The translations under genes and the position numbers were made by a program. Shown one piece after another: positions 45,199-54,767 of a stretch of DNA of 64,000 bases (within the stretch, counting starts at the first letter, position 1; the number at the start of each line of letters is the position of its first letter). Where the stretch lies: assembly GCF_900187365.1 (NCBI RefSeq), contig NZ_FYDG01000013.1, positions 33,857-97,856 on the forward strand, read 5' to 3'. The notes under the pieces were generated by a model. The model was given only the letters and a program-made list of their open reading frames with translations, was not told the origin of the DNA and ran no database searches. This stretch comes from Rhodoblastus acidophilus (GTDB taxonomy: Bacteria; Pseudomonadota; Alphaproteobacteria; Rhizobiales; Beijerinckiaceae).

Positions 45199-45221
45199 TG
45201 TTCCGGCTTGGGAGACCCGTC

Positions 45222-45938
45222 ATGAAAATGCTCGTCCATGTCGATGCGCGCGATCAGATCGCCGATGTCCGGACGCCCGGAACCTTGCGGTTGTTCGACA
45301 ACGCCTCCGGCGTCTGGCGCGTGATCGACGAAGCGGCCTTCGCCCTTTCGCAGACGGCCGATCTCGCCGCGATCCAGAAACTCCTGCGCGGCATTGTCGA
45401 GCGGTTCGGCGCGGGCTGCGCCTTCCTGTCCGGGGCGAACCGGGGACTGGTTTATTCGCTGTTGCAGGAGCAGGGCTTTCGCGTCTGGCAGGCGTGCGGG
45501 CCGCTCGCCGCGCTCGATCTCGACGCTTTCGCGCAGCGCGACGCGGAACTGGCGGCGGCGCGGGAAAACGAAGCGCGCGACCGCGCCTTCGTCGCGCTGT
45601 TCTCGTCGCCCGGCGGCTGCGGCGCCGGGGAGGGCGGCCCGACCCGCAAGCGCCGCACGCCGGAGGGCGTCGACGCCGTGCATACGCTGGCGGAATCCCT
45701 TCCCGACGGGCGGCTGCGCATCGACCTTGAGGCGGTGTTCGCACGCTATCGCGAGGCCAATTCCGTGGATGTGCTGGAGCCGATTTTAGAGGCGCGCCGC
45801 TTTTCCAGCCTGGAGATCCTGTGCGACCACCTGCCGCGCTGGTTCGCCGCCAAAATCGCGACGCTCGGCCTGACGGCGGAGATCACGCCGCGCGGCGCCG
45901 GCGTGCGTGCGCTGGTGTCTCCCGCCGCGAAAAGCTGA
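45222..45938 (+). CDS. anfO: Fe-only nitrogenase accessory protein AnfO
   Basis: A 238-residue protein of the AnfO family, always found behind anfK. Blocks: KMLVHVDARDQIADVRTPG at the N-terminus, a middle Cys region (GAGCAFLSGANRGLVYSLLQ) and C-terminal SSLEILCDHLPRWFAAKI. AnfO is required for normal Fe-only nitrogenase activity, but its reaction is unknown. The ATG at 45222 has GGGAG upstream. It ends the operon; the next gene faces the other way. anfR, which follows in some species, is absent. Confidence 0.88.
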   Translation: MKMLVHVDARDQIADVRTPGTLRLFDNASGVWRVIDEAAFALSQTADLAAIQKLLRGIVERFGAGCAFLSGANRGLVYSLLQEQGFRVWQACGPLAALDLDAFAQRDAELAAARENEARDRAFVALFSSPGGCGAGEGGPTRKRRTPEGVDAVHTLAESLPDGRLRIDLEAVFARYREANSVDVLEPILEARRFSSLEILCDHLPRWFAAKIATLGLTAEITPRGAGVRALVSPAAKS

Positions 45939-45952
45939 CGCCACCGACGCCC

Positions 45953-46735
45953 CTACTTGCCCTTGACCACCACCCCGATCATCGGCCCGAGCGGCAGCGT
46001 GAAATCGTCGCGGCCCAGCTCCGGCGCGTAGAGCGCCGACACCGAGCCGTCGAGGAACAGCGCGTTGTCGCAATGCAGCGTGTCGTGGAACAGGTCGGCG
46101 AAGGCGTGGAACGTCACGGGCTCGTTGGAAATGGCGAAAACCGCGAGACCGTCGCGGTCGACGCCCACGCCATTGCGTGACTTTTCCGAAACGCCGTCGG
46201 CATGGATGCGCGGGTGAATCTTGCCGCCGACCACCAGCATCGGGCCGGACTGGGTGGCGTAGTCGGCGGAGGGGCGCTCCTTCAGGAAGTGCGTCGTCTC
46301 CATCACGCCGGCCCGGCCGCCGCCGACGAAAAACACGCCGTTCGGCTTGAGGTGAAAATTGCCGCCGCCGCTGCGGGTGTTGGCGCGGCGCATTTCCTCG
46401 GTCTTTTCGATGTAGAGCCCGACCGGCGCGTTGTCGCGGTCGTACATGCCGCCGTTCATGGCGAACGCCAGCCGGTCGCCGGCGGGGAGGGCGGCGGCGA
46501 GGGCCGAGAACGAGCCGAGCGGCGCGCCGGTCGGCCCGCGCCAGAAGGTGCGGATGTCGTCCTGGCGCGGATCGAACTTGCAAACCGTGTAATGCTTGCC
46601 GTCTTGCGTCAAATCGTCGCAGCTCCTGGCTTGGGCCGGGCAGGCGGCGACGCCCAGCGTGAGACAGGAGAGAAGGATCGCCTTGCAGGGGGAGGATCGT
46701 CCGACGAGCGATTTTAGTATTGCTAAAATCAGCAA
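45953..46735 (-). CDS. exported phosphodiester glycosidase/DUF2233-family protein
   Basis: A 260-residue protein with an N-terminal signal sequence (AILLSCLTLGVAACPAQA) and the NAGPA/DUF2233 core: LAFAMNGGMYDRDNAPVGLY, ATQSGPMLVVGGKIHP, NGVGVDRDGLAVFAI and LFLDGSVSALYAPELG. Relatives cleave phosphodiester-linked sugars outside the cell. The start is uncertain: no ATG or GTG is available near the signal peptide, so a TTG at 46735 (or CTG 46732) must be used, and this lies next to the dyad at 46710-46730. Confidence 0.78.
   Translation of the reverse strand: MLILAILKSLVGRSSPCKAILLSCLTLGVAACPAQARSCDDLTQDGKHYTVCKFDPRQDDIRTFWRGPTGAPLGSFSALAAALPAGDRLAFAMNGGMYDRDNAPVGLYIEKTEEMRRANTRSGGGNFHLKPNGVFFVGGGRAGVMETTHFLKERPSADYATQSGPMLVVGGKIHPRIHADGVSEKSRNGVGVDRDGLAVFAISNEPVTFHAFADLFHDTLHCDNALFLDGSVSALYAPELGRDDFTLPLGPMIGVVVKGK
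46710..46730. promoter_or_regulatory. perfect dyad operator between the glycosidase and HTH-ribBA genes
   Basis: GATTTTAG (46710-46717) and CTAAAATC (46723-46730) form a perfect inverted repeat with a 5-bp centre, 25 bp before the ribBA ATG and overlapping the start of the divergent gene. Since the RibBA protein begins with an XRE-type helix-turn-helix, this is a strong candidate for its own binding site. Confidence 0.6.
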
Positions 46736-46755
46736 AAGCTCTAGCCTCTGGCGCC

Positions 46756-48051
46756 ATGAAACTGGCGGACTGGTTACGCAAATCCGGCATGAGCCGGATT
46801 GAATTCTCCCGACGGCTCGGCCTGACGCCCGGCGCCGTGAGCCAGTTGTGCAATCAGGAGAGCGTGTGGATGTCGCGCGACACAGCGCAAGCCATAGCGC
46901 GCGAGACCGGCGGCGCGGTGACGCCGAATGACTTTCTGCACGAATTTGCGGCAGACAACAAGAGGATGGACGTGAGCATGACTCATTCGGTGAATGAGGC
47001 GATCGAGGCGATCAAGCGCGGCGAAATCGTGATCGTCACCGATGACGACGATCGCGAGAACGAGGGCGATCTGGTGATGGCGGCGAGCCTGTGCACGCCG
47101 GAGAAAATGGCCTTCATCATTCGCAACTGCTGCGGCATCGTCTGCGCGCCCACAACGCTTCAGGAGGCGCGCCGCCTGCATCTCGCGCCCATGGTGGCGG
47201 AGAACGACGCCCCGCTCGGCACCGCCTTCACCGTCTCGGTCGACGTCAAACATGGCCTGACCACGGGAATTTCGGCCGAGCAGCGCGCCAATACCGTGCG
47301 CGGCCTCGCCAATAACAATCTCGGCTCCAATGATTTCGTCCGTCCCGGTCATGTGTTTCCGCTGATCGCGCGCGAGGGCGGGGTGCTGATGCGCTCCGGC
47401 CATACCGAGGCCGCCGTGGATTTGTGCAAGCTGGCGGGCGTGCCGCCGGTCGGCGTGATCTGCGAACTCGCCAATGACGACGGCACCGTGATGGTGGGGC
47501 CGCAGATCGCTGAATTCGCGCAGAAACACAGTCTCAAGCAGATCTCGGTCGCCGAACTGATCGCCTATCGTCAGGCGCGCGAGCATCTGGCGCACCGGGT
47601 CGCCGAATTTCCGGTCGAAACCAAATTCGGCACGTTCAAGGGCTACGCCTATGTCACGCCCTTCGACGAGGTTCAGCATTTCGCCCTGGTGGTCGGCGAT
47701 ATCGGCGACGGCCGCGACGTCCCCGCGCGCCTGCATCGCGCCGATCTGTTGAGCGATGTGTTTGGCGGCGGCGCGCTGATCAATGGCGCGCTCGACAATT
47801 TCCAGAAACAGGGCCGTGGCGTGCTGGTCTATCTGCGCGACGGCGCCGTGGGCGTGCCGGCCAATGCGCTCGGGCAAAAGCAGGAAACGGGCGCGGAAAG
47901 CCAGCGGGCCAGGAACTGGCTCGACATTGGCCTGGGCGCGCAAATCCTGCGCGATCTCGGCGTCGCCTCGATCCGCCTGCGCACCAAGGCCCCGCGCCGC
48001 TATGTCGGCCTGTCCGGCTTCGGCATCGAGATCACGGCCTTCGAGGAATGA
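46756..48051 (+). CDS. ribB: XRE-HTH fused to 3,4-dihydroxy-2-butanone-4-phosphate synthase (RibBA-like)
   Basis: A 431-residue three-part protein. Residues ~1-65: XRE helix-turn-helix ([20 protein letters not shown]). Residues ~75-280: DHBP synthase, turning ribulose-5-phosphate into the four-carbon unit of riboflavin ([43 protein letters not shown] split, [15 protein letters not shown]). The rest is a GTP cyclohydrolase II-like domain in which the zinc cysteines are lost ([19 protein letters not shown] replaces the C..C.C pattern), so that reaction is not expected. The ATG at 46756 is used; the frame starts earlier but crosses the operator. Confidence 0.9.
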   Translation: MKLADWLRKSGMSRIEFSRRLGLTPGAVSQLCNQESVWMSRDTAQAIARETGGAVTPNDFLHEFAADNKRMDVSMTHSVNEAIEAIKRGEIVIVTDDDDRENEGDLVMAASLCTPEKMAFIIRNCCGIVCAPTTLQEARRLHLAPMVAENDAPLGTAFTVSVDVKHGLTTGISAEQRANTVRGLANNNLGSNDFVRPGHVFPLIAREGGVLMRSGHTEAAVDLCKLAGVPPVGVICELANDDGTVMVGPQIAEFAQKHSLKQISVAELIAYRQAREHLAHRVAEFPVETKFGTFKGYAYVTPFDEVQHFALVVGDIGDGRDVPARLHRADLLSDVFGGGALINGALDNFQKQGRGVLVYLRDGAVGVPANALGQKQETGAESQRARNWLDIGLGAQILRDLGVASIRLRTKAPRRYVGLSGFGIEITAFEE

Positions 48052-48121
48052 CGGCGCGCGGGGACCGCTTGTGCGGATCGACGCTAGCTGATCGTTGGCG
48101 GGCGGCCGTCGGGCGGTCCTC

Positions 48122-49573
48122 ATGACGCGCGTCCTGATGTTCCAGGGCACCGGCTCCGATGTCGGCAAGTCCCTGCTGGTGGCCGGCTTCTGCCGCGCCT
48201 TCGCCCGGCGCGGCCTGCGCGTCGCGCCGTTCAAGCCGCAGAACATGTCGAACAACGCCGCTGTAACGGCGGACGGCGGCGAGATCGGTCGGGCGCAGGC
48301 GTTGCAGGCCCGCGCCTGCGGGCTGGCGCCGAGCGTCCACATGAATCCCGTTCTGCTGAAACCCCAGAGCGCCGTGGGGTCGCAAATCGTGGTCCAGGGC
48401 AGGATTTTCGGTCAGGCCCAGGCCGCCGACTATCAGGCGCGCAAGGCGCAACTCGCCGGCTTTGTCGCGGAATCCTTCAGGATTTTGGGCGAAGGCCGCG
48501 ATCTCCTGCTGGTCGAGGGCGCGGGTTCGCCGGCCGAGGTCAATCTGCGCGCCAACGACATCGCCAATATGGGATTCGCCCGCGCCCACAATGTCCCGGT
48601 CGTGCTGATCGGCGATATCGACCGGGGCGGGGTGATCGCCCAGATCGTCGGCACCAAGGCCGTGCTCGACGCCGAGGATTCCGCGCTGATCCAAGGCTTT
48701 CTGGTGAACAAGTTCCGCGGCGACCCGCGGCTTTTCGACGCGGGCATGGCGATCATCGCGGACAAGACCGGTTGGGCGCCGCTCGGCTTGATTTCCTATT
48801 TTCACCGGGCGGCGCGCCTGCCGGCCGAGGACGCGTTTTCCCTACGCGGCGCGCGCCAGGGCGAGGGCCATGGCAAGAGAATTGTCGTGCCGCTGCTGCC
48901 GCATATCGCCAATTTCGACGATTTCGACCCGCTTAAGGCCGAATCGGGGGTCGAACTGACGATGGCGCCGCCGGGCGAACCGCTGCCGGTCTGCGATCTC
49001 GTGATCCTGCCGGGCAGCAAGACAACCATCGCCGACCTCGCCTTTTTTCGCGCCCAGGGCTGGGATGTCGACCTGTTCGCCCATGCCCGGCGCGGCGGGA
49101 AAATATTCGGGATTTGCGGCGGCTATCAGATGCTTGGCCAGACCATTGCCGATCCGCTCGGCATGGAGGGACCCGCCGGCGCCGCGCCGGGACTGGGCCT
49201 GCTGGCGGTGGAGACGGAACTGGCCGCCGACAAGACGCTCGCCGCCTGCGCCGGCGTCTCGACCGGCGGCGCGGCGTTCTCCGGCTATGAAATGCATGTC
49301 GGCGTCACCAGGGGCGCGGATTGCGCGCGGCCGCTGCTGCGTTTCGCCGACGGCCGGGCCGAGGGCGCCAGCAATGCGGCGGGAACGGTGCGGGCGGCCT
49401 ATGTCCATGGCCTGTTCGCCGCCGACGCGTTTCGCGCCGAATTTCTCGACTGGATCGGCGCGGACAGCGCGGGGCTTAATTACGAAGCCGAAATCGAGCG
49501 CATTCTCGACGAACTGGCGGATCATCTCGCCGCTCATGTCGATCTCGACGCTCTGCTGGCGTTGGCGCGGTAA
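48122..49573 (+). CDS. cobQ: cobyric acid synthase CobQ
   Basis: A 483-residue ATP- and glutamine-dependent amidase that amidates four side chains of adenosylcobyrinic acid diamide in B12 synthesis. N-terminal nucleotide fold ([18 protein letters not shown]), [24 protein letters not shown] block split by family order, and a C-terminal GATase with Cys in [13 protein letters not shown] and His in [11 protein letters not shown]. The ATG at 48122 (MTRVLMF) is preferred to one nine codons earlier. A terminator follows. It works with cbiB and cobC downstream. Confidence 0.94.
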   Translation: MTRVLMFQGTGSDVGKSLLVAGFCRAFARRGLRVAPFKPQNMSNNAAVTADGGEIGRAQALQARACGLAPSVHMNPVLLKPQSAVGSQIVVQGRIFGQAQAADYQARKAQLAGFVAESFRILGEGRDLLLVEGAGSPAEVNLRANDIANMGFARAHNVPVVLIGDIDRGGVIAQIVGTKAVLDAEDSALIQGFLVNKFRGDPRLFDAGMAIIADKTGWAPLGLISYFHRAARLPAEDAFSLRGARQGEGHGKRIVVPLLPHIANFDDFDPLKAESGVELTMAPPGEPLPVCDLVILPGSKTTIADLAFFRAQGWDVDLFAHARRGGKIFGICGGYQMLGQTIADPLGMEGPAGAAPGLGLLAVETELAADKTLAACAGVSTGGAAFSGYEMHVGVTRGADCARPLLRFADGRAEGASNAAGTVRAAYVHGLFAADAFRAEFLDWIGADSAGLNYEAEIERILDELADHLAAHVDLDALLALAR

Positions 49574-49576
49574 ACA

Positions 49577-49607
49577 AAAAAGCCGGAGCGTGCGCCCCGG
49601 CTTTCTT
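49577..49607. terminator. bidirectional terminator between cobQ and cbiB
   Basis: AAAGCCGG (49579-49586) and CCGGCTTT (49597-49604) pair perfectly, with A-rich sequence before and CTTTG after, so the hairpin can stop both cobQ (plus) and the convergent cbiB (minus). Confidence 0.7.
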
Positions 49608-49630
49608 TGAAAGGTCGATGGCGACCGGCG

Positions 49631-50605
49631 TCACCACACCAGGATCAAAACCACCGCCAGGAAGGCGACCTGCACGATGCAGGCCTTGCGGTAGAGCATG
49701 AGCGCGCGCTTGACGTCGGCGAAGTTCAGTTCCGAACGGCCGGTGCCCATATAGGCGTCCTCGACCAGGGCGCCGTCATACATGCGCGGACCCGCCAGCT
49801 TGTAGCCGAGCGCGCCGGCGATGGCCGCTTCCGGCCAGCCCGCGTTGGGCGAGCGATGACGGCGGGCGTCGCGCAGGACGGCGTCCTTGGCGGCTTTCCA
49901 ATTGGCGCCGGGGGTGATCGCGGCGGCGATGGCGATCCAGATGGCGGAAAGACGCGAGGCCGGCAGGTTGACGATATCGTCCAACAGCGCCGTGGCGCGG
50001 CCGAACAGGGCGTATTTCTCGTTTTTGTGGCCGATCATCGAATCGGCGGTGTTGATCGCCTTGTAGGTCGCCGCGCCGACGAGGCCGAACAGCACGGTCC
50101 AGAAGGTCGGGGCGACCACGCCGTCGGAGAAGTTCTCGGCGAGGCTTTCGATGGCGGCGCGGGCGACGCCGGCTTCGTCCAATTCGGAAACGTCACGGCC
50201 GACGATCTTGCCGACTTTTTCGCGGGCGACGGGCAGACCTTCGAGCTGAAGGGCGCGGGCGACGTCGTCAACATGATCGAACAGGCTGCGCTGCGCGATC
50301 AGGCTGGAGATGATGCAGGCGAGCAGGGCGAAACCGATAATGCCATGGCCGGCCCAGTCGGCGAACATGTAGGACACGCCGCCGGCGACGACCACGACGA
50401 TCGCGATCGCGGCGATCCCGCCCGTCTTCCGCGTCTCGGCGGACAGACGGCTTGCGTTCAGCCATCCGTCGAGACGGTTGATCAGGGCGCCGATCCAGCC
50501 GACCGGATGGCCGATTGCGGCGTAGACTTTTGGCGGATAGGAGAAGAAGGCTTCGATCAGCAAAGCCGCAAGGGCAAGAGCGAGAGTGAAGGCGGATATT
50601 ATCAT
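49631..50605 (-). CDS. cbiB: adenosylcobinamide-phosphate synthase CbiB
   Basis: A 324-residue integral membrane enzyme that attaches the aminopropanol arm to adenosylcobyric acid in B12 synthesis (called CobD in some schemes). Helices run through the protein; family blocks are AIGHPVGWIGALINRLDGWL, ESLAENFSDGVVAPTFW, LFGLVGAATYKAINTADSMIGH and RSPNAGWPEAAIAGAL. Its ATG (50605-50603) shares the CATG with the start of the divergent cobC, so the two coding regions overlap head to head by 2 bp. Confidence 0.93.
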   Translation of the reverse strand: MIISAFTLALALAALLIEAFFSYPPKVYAAIGHPVGWIGALINRLDGWLNASRLSAETRKTGGIAAIAIVVVVAGGVSYMFADWAGHGIIGFALLACIISSLIAQRSLFDHVDDVARALQLEGLPVAREKVGKIVGRDVSELDEAGVARAAIESLAENFSDGVVAPTFWTVLFGLVGAATYKAINTADSMIGHKNEKYALFGRATALLDDIVNLPASRLSAIWIAIAAAITPGANWKAAKDAVLRDARRHRSPNAGWPEAAIAGALGYKLAGPRMYDGALVEDAYMGTGRSELNFADVKRALMLYRKACIVQVAFLAVVLILVW

Positions 50606-51611
50606 GGCGAATCCCTGTGACGCGCCTCATTATCATGGCGGGAGACTTTTCGCCGCAACAAAAAAACACCCCGAAGCGCCCAAGCCATGGCTTGATCTTT
50701 CAACGGGGATTAATTGCGTTGCGTATCCGTTTGTTACGCCAGGCCGCGACACATACGCGCGCCTGCCGGAGCCGGAGGGCGTGGCGGCGCTGGAATCGGC
50801 GGCCGCCGGCTTTTTCGGCCTTGGCCCCCGCGCCGCCTGCGTCGCCGCCTCCGGCACGCAGGCGCTGCTGCAAACGCTGCCCCGGCTGATTCCCGCCAAA
50901 ACGGTTGCCATCCTTGGCTTTTCCTACGCCGAACACGCGCGCTGCTGGGCCTTGAACGGCGCCGACGTGTTCGTCGCGCAGACGATGGACGAACTGGCGG
51001 CGGCCGAGGTCGCGGTGATCGTCAATCCGAACAATCCCGACGGGCGGCTGCTGGTCCCGGCGGCGTTGCGCGATCTGGCGCAAAGCCGCGCCGCGCAAGG
51101 CAAATGGCTGATCGTGGACGAGGCTTTCGCCGATTTCCTGCCGGGCGCCAGCCTTGCGCCCGAGCTGCCGTTGCCCGGCGTGGTCGCGCTGCGGTCGTTT
51201 GGCAAGGTTTTCGGTCTGGCGGGGCTGCGGCTCGGCTTCGCGCTGGCGCCCGAGCCGTTCGGCCGGCGGTTGCGCGACGCGCTCGGCCCCTGGGCGGTGA
51301 GCGGGGCGGCGATGGACATCGGCGTCCAGGCCTATCGCGACGCCGACTGGGTGAGACAAAGCGCCGCGCGTCTGGCCGGCGAGGGCGAGGTTTTGGACGC
51401 GCTGCTGCGTGAGGCTGGATTTGAGGCGGTGGGGGGAACGCCGCTGTTCCGCCTCGCGCGTCACGACAGGGCGGCGGATCTGTTCGAGACGCTCTGCCGG
51501 TGCGGCGTTTTAACGCGGCCGTTTACGGAGCGGCCGGACTGGCTGCGCTTCGGCATTCCCCATGGCGAGGATCAGTTCGCGCGGCTGCGGGCGGCGCTGA
51601 TCGGGAACTAG
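50604..51611 (+). CDS. cobC: threonine-phosphate decarboxylase-type aminotransferase CobC
   Basis: A 335-residue class I/II PLP enzyme that makes (R)-1-amino-2-propanol phosphate for the B12 nucleotide arm (CobC; the Salmonella homologue is named CobD). Start region HGGRLFAATKKHPEAPKPWLDLSTG, the Asn-Pro motif VNPNNPDGRLLVP and the PLP lysine in LRSFGKVFGLAGLRLG are clear. The ATG at 50604 overlaps the cbiB start; a GTG at 50586 would overlap further. The N-terminal HGG.L block is needed, which rules out later starts. Confidence 0.9.
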   Translation: MANPCDAPHYHGGRLFAATKKHPEAPKPWLDLSTGINCVAYPFVTPGRDTYARLPEPEGVAALESAAAGFFGLGPRAACVAASGTQALLQTLPRLIPAKTVAILGFSYAEHARCWALNGADVFVAQTMDELAAAEVAVIVNPNNPDGRLLVPAALRDLAQSRAAQGKWLIVDEAFADFLPGASLAPELPLPGVVALRSFGKVFGLAGLRLGFALAPEPFGRRLRDALGPWAVSGAAMDIGVQAYRDADWVRQSAARLAGEGEVLDALLREAGFEAVGGTPLFRLARHDRAADLFETLCRCGVLTRPFTERPDWLRFGIPHGEDQFARLRAALIGN

Positions 51612-52471
51612 TCTTCGCTGTCCTTGTCTTCCAGCGCGTCGGTCAGCTTGCCGATCAGCGTCGCGCCCGCGCCAAAATCGTTGGGGGCGTAACGCATCAC
51701 CGCGCGCATGTCGACGCGGGTCTGGTCGTTGGCCGGCTTGATTCGAATCGACACGGCGATGGGAATATGCAGCGCCAGCGTATAGGCGAGCGCCTCGATT
51801 CGCCCTTCCGGCCGCGCCGCGCCGCCGGGGCGGGCTTCGTCGAGCAAGGTCCAGCCCATGTGCAGCGCCGCTTCGCGGGCGGCGGCGAAGGCTTCGTCGG
51901 TTTCGAGATCGAGCAGAACGGGCTTCACGTCGGGATAGGCGTCCACCTGCTCCTGGCCGCGCGCCGCGTCGAGCGATCCGGGAACCCAGCCGCGCGCGCC
52001 CGCCACCGCCGGGTCGGTCGAAAAGGCCGGGGGATCGTCGTAATCGGTGGAAATATCGGCGAGGAATGGGGGAACGCCGTTGGAATGAACCAGCCAGGCG
52101 GGGTAGGGGACGAACAGCGTCAGCAGCAGGAACACGCCGATGATGTGCCGGGCGCCGCGCCGGCCGTCGCGCCAGATCACGACCATCGCCGCCACGGCCA
52201 GCAGCGCGGCGACCGCGCCGATCGCCAGGGCGGCGAAAAACAGGAACAGGCCGAGGCCCGGCGAGGGCGCGCGCGTCGGGCTGAGGGTGAGCACGGCGAC
52301 GAAACTGGCGAGGCCGCCGCGCGCATGGCTCGCCGCCAGCGCGACCAGCGCCGCCACGATGGAGGTCTTGGCCAGCGCGTTCGCCCAGATCGCCAGCGGC
52401 GTCACCGGCTGGTCGTGCTTGAGCCGCCGCAGTGCGCTTCCCGCCATGTCCCCGTCCTGCTTTTCCGACAT
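51608..52471 (-). CDS. DUF1499-type membrane protein
   Basis: A 287-residue protein with membrane helices in the first ~110 residues (SIVAALVALAASHARGG, GLFLFFAALAIGAVAALLAV, HIIGVFLLLTLFVPYPA) and a C-terminal soluble DUF1499 domain (RIEALAYTLALHIPIAVSIRI, RVDMRAVMRYAPNDFGAGA). The family is of unknown function. The start may be 52471 or 52447; the second has AGGA and GGGG upstream. Its stop overlaps the cobC stop, so the two are convergent. Confidence 0.75.
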   Translation of the reverse strand: MSEKQDGDMAGSALRRLKHDQPVTPLAIWANALAKTSIVAALVALAASHARGGLASFVAVLTLSPTRAPSPGLGLFLFFAALAIGAVAALLAVAAMVVIWRDGRRGARHIIGVFLLLTLFVPYPAWLVHSNGVPPFLADISTDYDDPPAFSTDPAVAGARGWVPGSLDAARGQEQVDAYPDVKPVLLDLETDEAFAAAREAALHMGWTLLDEARPGGAARPEGRIEALAYTLALHIPIAVSIRIKPANDQTRVDMRAVMRYAPNDFGAGATLIGKLTDALEDKDSED

Positions 52472-52532
52472 TGCGTCACGGGCTTGGGTAACAAGGCTTG
52501 GCGTTCCCCGCAATCCATGATTATTACCGCCC

Positions 52533-53648
52533 ATGTCGCACAACACCTTTGGCCATCTGTTCCGCGTCACCACTTTCGGCGAGAGCCATGGCCCCGCGCT
52601 CGGCTGCGTGGTGGACGGCTGCCCCTCGCGCATTCCGCTGGACGCCGCGGAAATCCAGGCATTTCTCGACCTGCGCCGCCCCGGCCAGTCGCGCTTCACC
52701 ACGCAGAGGCAGGAGCCGGACGCGGTGAAAATCCTGTCGGGCGTGATGACCGACGAGACCGGCGCGCAGCTCACCACGGGAACGCCGATCGCGCTGATGA
52801 TCGAGAACACGGACCAGCGCAGCAAGGATTACGGCGAGATCAAGGACTCCTATCGGCCGGGACACGCCGATTACGTCTATGACGTCAAATATGGCATCCG
52901 CGATTATCGCGGCGGCGGGCGGTCCTCCGCCCGCGAAACGGCCGCGCGCGTGGCGGCCGGCGCGGTGGCGCGAAAAGTGATTCCCGGCGTGACCATCCGC
53001 GCCGCCATGATCCAGATCGGGCCGCACAGGATCGACCGTAACAATTGGGACTGGGACGAGGTCGGGCGCAACGGCCTGTTCTGCCCCGACGCCGTGGCCG
53101 CCGCGCTGTGGGCGGATTATCTCGACGACATCCGCAAAAAAGGCTCGTCCATCGGCGCGGTGCTGGAAGTGGTGGCGGAAGGCGTTCCCGCCGGCTGGGG
53201 CGCGCCCGTCTATGGCAAGCTCGACGCCGATCTCGCGGCGGCGCTGATGTCGATCAACGCCGTCAAGGGCGTCGAAATCGGCGATGGCTTCGGCGTCGCC
53301 GAACTCACCGGCGAGGACAACGCCGACGAGATGCGCAGCGGAAACGATGGGCCGCATTTCCTCGCCAACCACGCCGGCGGCGTGCTCGGCGGCATTTCCA
53401 CGGGCCAGCCCATCGTCGCCCGTTTCGCGGTCAAGCCGACCTCCTCGATCCTGACGCCGCGCCTTTCGGTCAATCGCTACGGCGATGAGCTGGAGTTGCG
53501 CACCAAGGGCCGGCACGACCCCTGCGTCGGCGTGCGCGCCGCCCCCATCGCCGAGGCCATGGTCGCCTGCGTGCTGGCGGACCACTTCCTGCGCCATCGC
53601 GGACAGCAGGGCGAGGGATTTTCCTGGCCGTTCGAACGGGAGCGCTGA
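52533..53648 (+). CDS. aroC: chorismate synthase
   Basis: A 371-residue enzyme for the last step of the shikimate pathway (EPSP to chorismate, needing reduced FMN). [17 protein letters not shown] at the N-terminus, [32 protein letters not shown] and [17 protein letters not shown] are the family signatures. It appears to be a single gene; the gap to the divergent DUF1499 gene holds its promoter. Confidence 0.95.
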   Translation: MSHNTFGHLFRVTTFGESHGPALGCVVDGCPSRIPLDAAEIQAFLDLRRPGQSRFTTQRQEPDAVKILSGVMTDETGAQLTTGTPIALMIENTDQRSKDYGEIKDSYRPGHADYVYDVKYGIRDYRGGGRSSARETAARVAAGAVARKVIPGVTIRAAMIQIGPHRIDRNNWDWDEVGRNGLFCPDAVAAALWADYLDDIRKKGSSIGAVLEVVAEGVPAGWGAPVYGKLDADLAAALMSINAVKGVEIGDGFGVAELTGEDNADEMRSGNDGPHFLANHAGGVLGGISTGQPIVARFAVKPTSSILTPRLSVNRYGDELELRTKGRHDPCVGVRAAPIAEAMVACVLADHFLRHRGQQGEGFSWPFERER

Positions 53649-53773
53649 CGCGCCCGCCGATCCGCCGGAGGTCGAACGATCCACCTGGAACCAACCCGGC
53701 GCGATGCTTGTTCTTCAGCATCGCTTCAATGAGGGCGCATGCCCGCATGTCATTGAAACTCGGGGAGGAAATC

Positions 53774-54718
53774 ATGCCGATGCAAAATGTGACGGCGTTC
53801 TTCGACAGCCGCGACCAGGCCGAGGCCGCTCTCGCCCGGCTGCGCCAGGATGGAATCACCGATGCGGACCTCAGGGTCTCGCCCCGCTCCGAACCCGCTT
53901 CCTCCGAAACGAAGCCCGAGCCCGAGACGGGGTTCTGGGCCTTCCTGCGCGAGGTGTTCGGCGCGGCGCCGGAATATCCCAGCTATCGCGAAGGGCTGCG
54001 GCGCGGCGCGATCATGGTGGCGGCGCATGTCGAGGAGGCCCGGGTCGACCGGGCCTGCGCCATTCTCGAGGCGCAGGGCGCCGTCGATCTGGAGGCGCGC
54101 GAACAGCAATGGCGCGAGGAAGGCTGGGCCGCCGAAGACTTGACCGGCGAACCGACCGCCGCGAGCCGCGCCGCCCAGACGTTCAGCTCCGAAATCGACG
54201 GCGGCGGCGCGCTCGCGCCGGCCGCGCCGGGCGAATCGTCCGCCGCTTCCAGCCCCGCCGCCCCCGGCGCGTCGCCGGCGACCTCGGTCGAGGACCGGTC
54301 CGCCCGCGCGGTCAATCGCGGGCCCGTGCGGATTCATAATTTCGACGCGCGCACGCCGGCGGACGAGCGCGTGGCGCCGCCGGAGCCGACGGTCATCGCC
54401 GAGACGCTCGGCGCGCGGATGGATGAGGCGTTCGCCCAAAGCGAAGCTGGCGTGCGCGCCAACGCCGGGCGGTCCGTCGGCGAAACTCCCGGCGTTTCGA
54501 CCCGGCTCTCCGAAAACATGGAGGTTTTGGGGGCCGACGGCCGGCATGTCGGCGTGATCGACCATATTGAGGGGATGTCGGTCGAACTGAAGAAGGACGA
54601 TCCCGCCGCCCACGGTCAGCATCACCTGATCCCGATCGAATGGATCGCGTCGGTCGATCAGGCCGCCAAGCTCAAACTTTCGGCGGCCGACGCTTGGAGC
54701 CGCTGGACTGCGGCCTGA
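53774..54718 (+). CDS. stress-type protein with C-terminal DUF2171 domain
   Basis: A 314-residue protein. The N-terminal part (NVTAFFDSRDQAEAALARLR, ARVDRACAILEAQGAVDLEA) looks like a general-stress-protein-17M/ferredoxin-like domain that bends back on itself. A long Ala/Pro/Ser linker follows. The C-terminal ~60 residues (LGADGRHVGVIDHIEGMSVELKK split at HHLIPIEWIASVDQ) match the DUF2171 pattern. The ATG at 53774 has GGGGAGGAA upstream, a very strong ribosome binding site. Function unknown; likely stress linked. Confidence 0.7.
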   Translation: MPMQNVTAFFDSRDQAEAALARLRQDGITDADLRVSPRSEPASSETKPEPETGFWAFLREVFGAAPEYPSYREGLRRGAIMVAAHVEEARVDRACAILEAQGAVDLEAREQQWREEGWAAEDLTGEPTAASRAAQTFSSEIDGGGALAPAAPGESSAASSPAAPGASPATSVEDRSARAVNRGPVRIHNFDARTPADERVAPPEPTVIAETLGARMDEAFAQSEAGVRANAGRSVGETPGVSTRLSENMEVLGADGRHVGVIDHIEGMSVELKKDDPAAHGQHHLIPIEWIASVDQAAKLKLSAADAWSRWTAA

Positions 54719-54767
54719 CCGACGGAAGGGCGGGGAAGCGCGCGGCGTTTCCCCGCTTGCTGAATCT

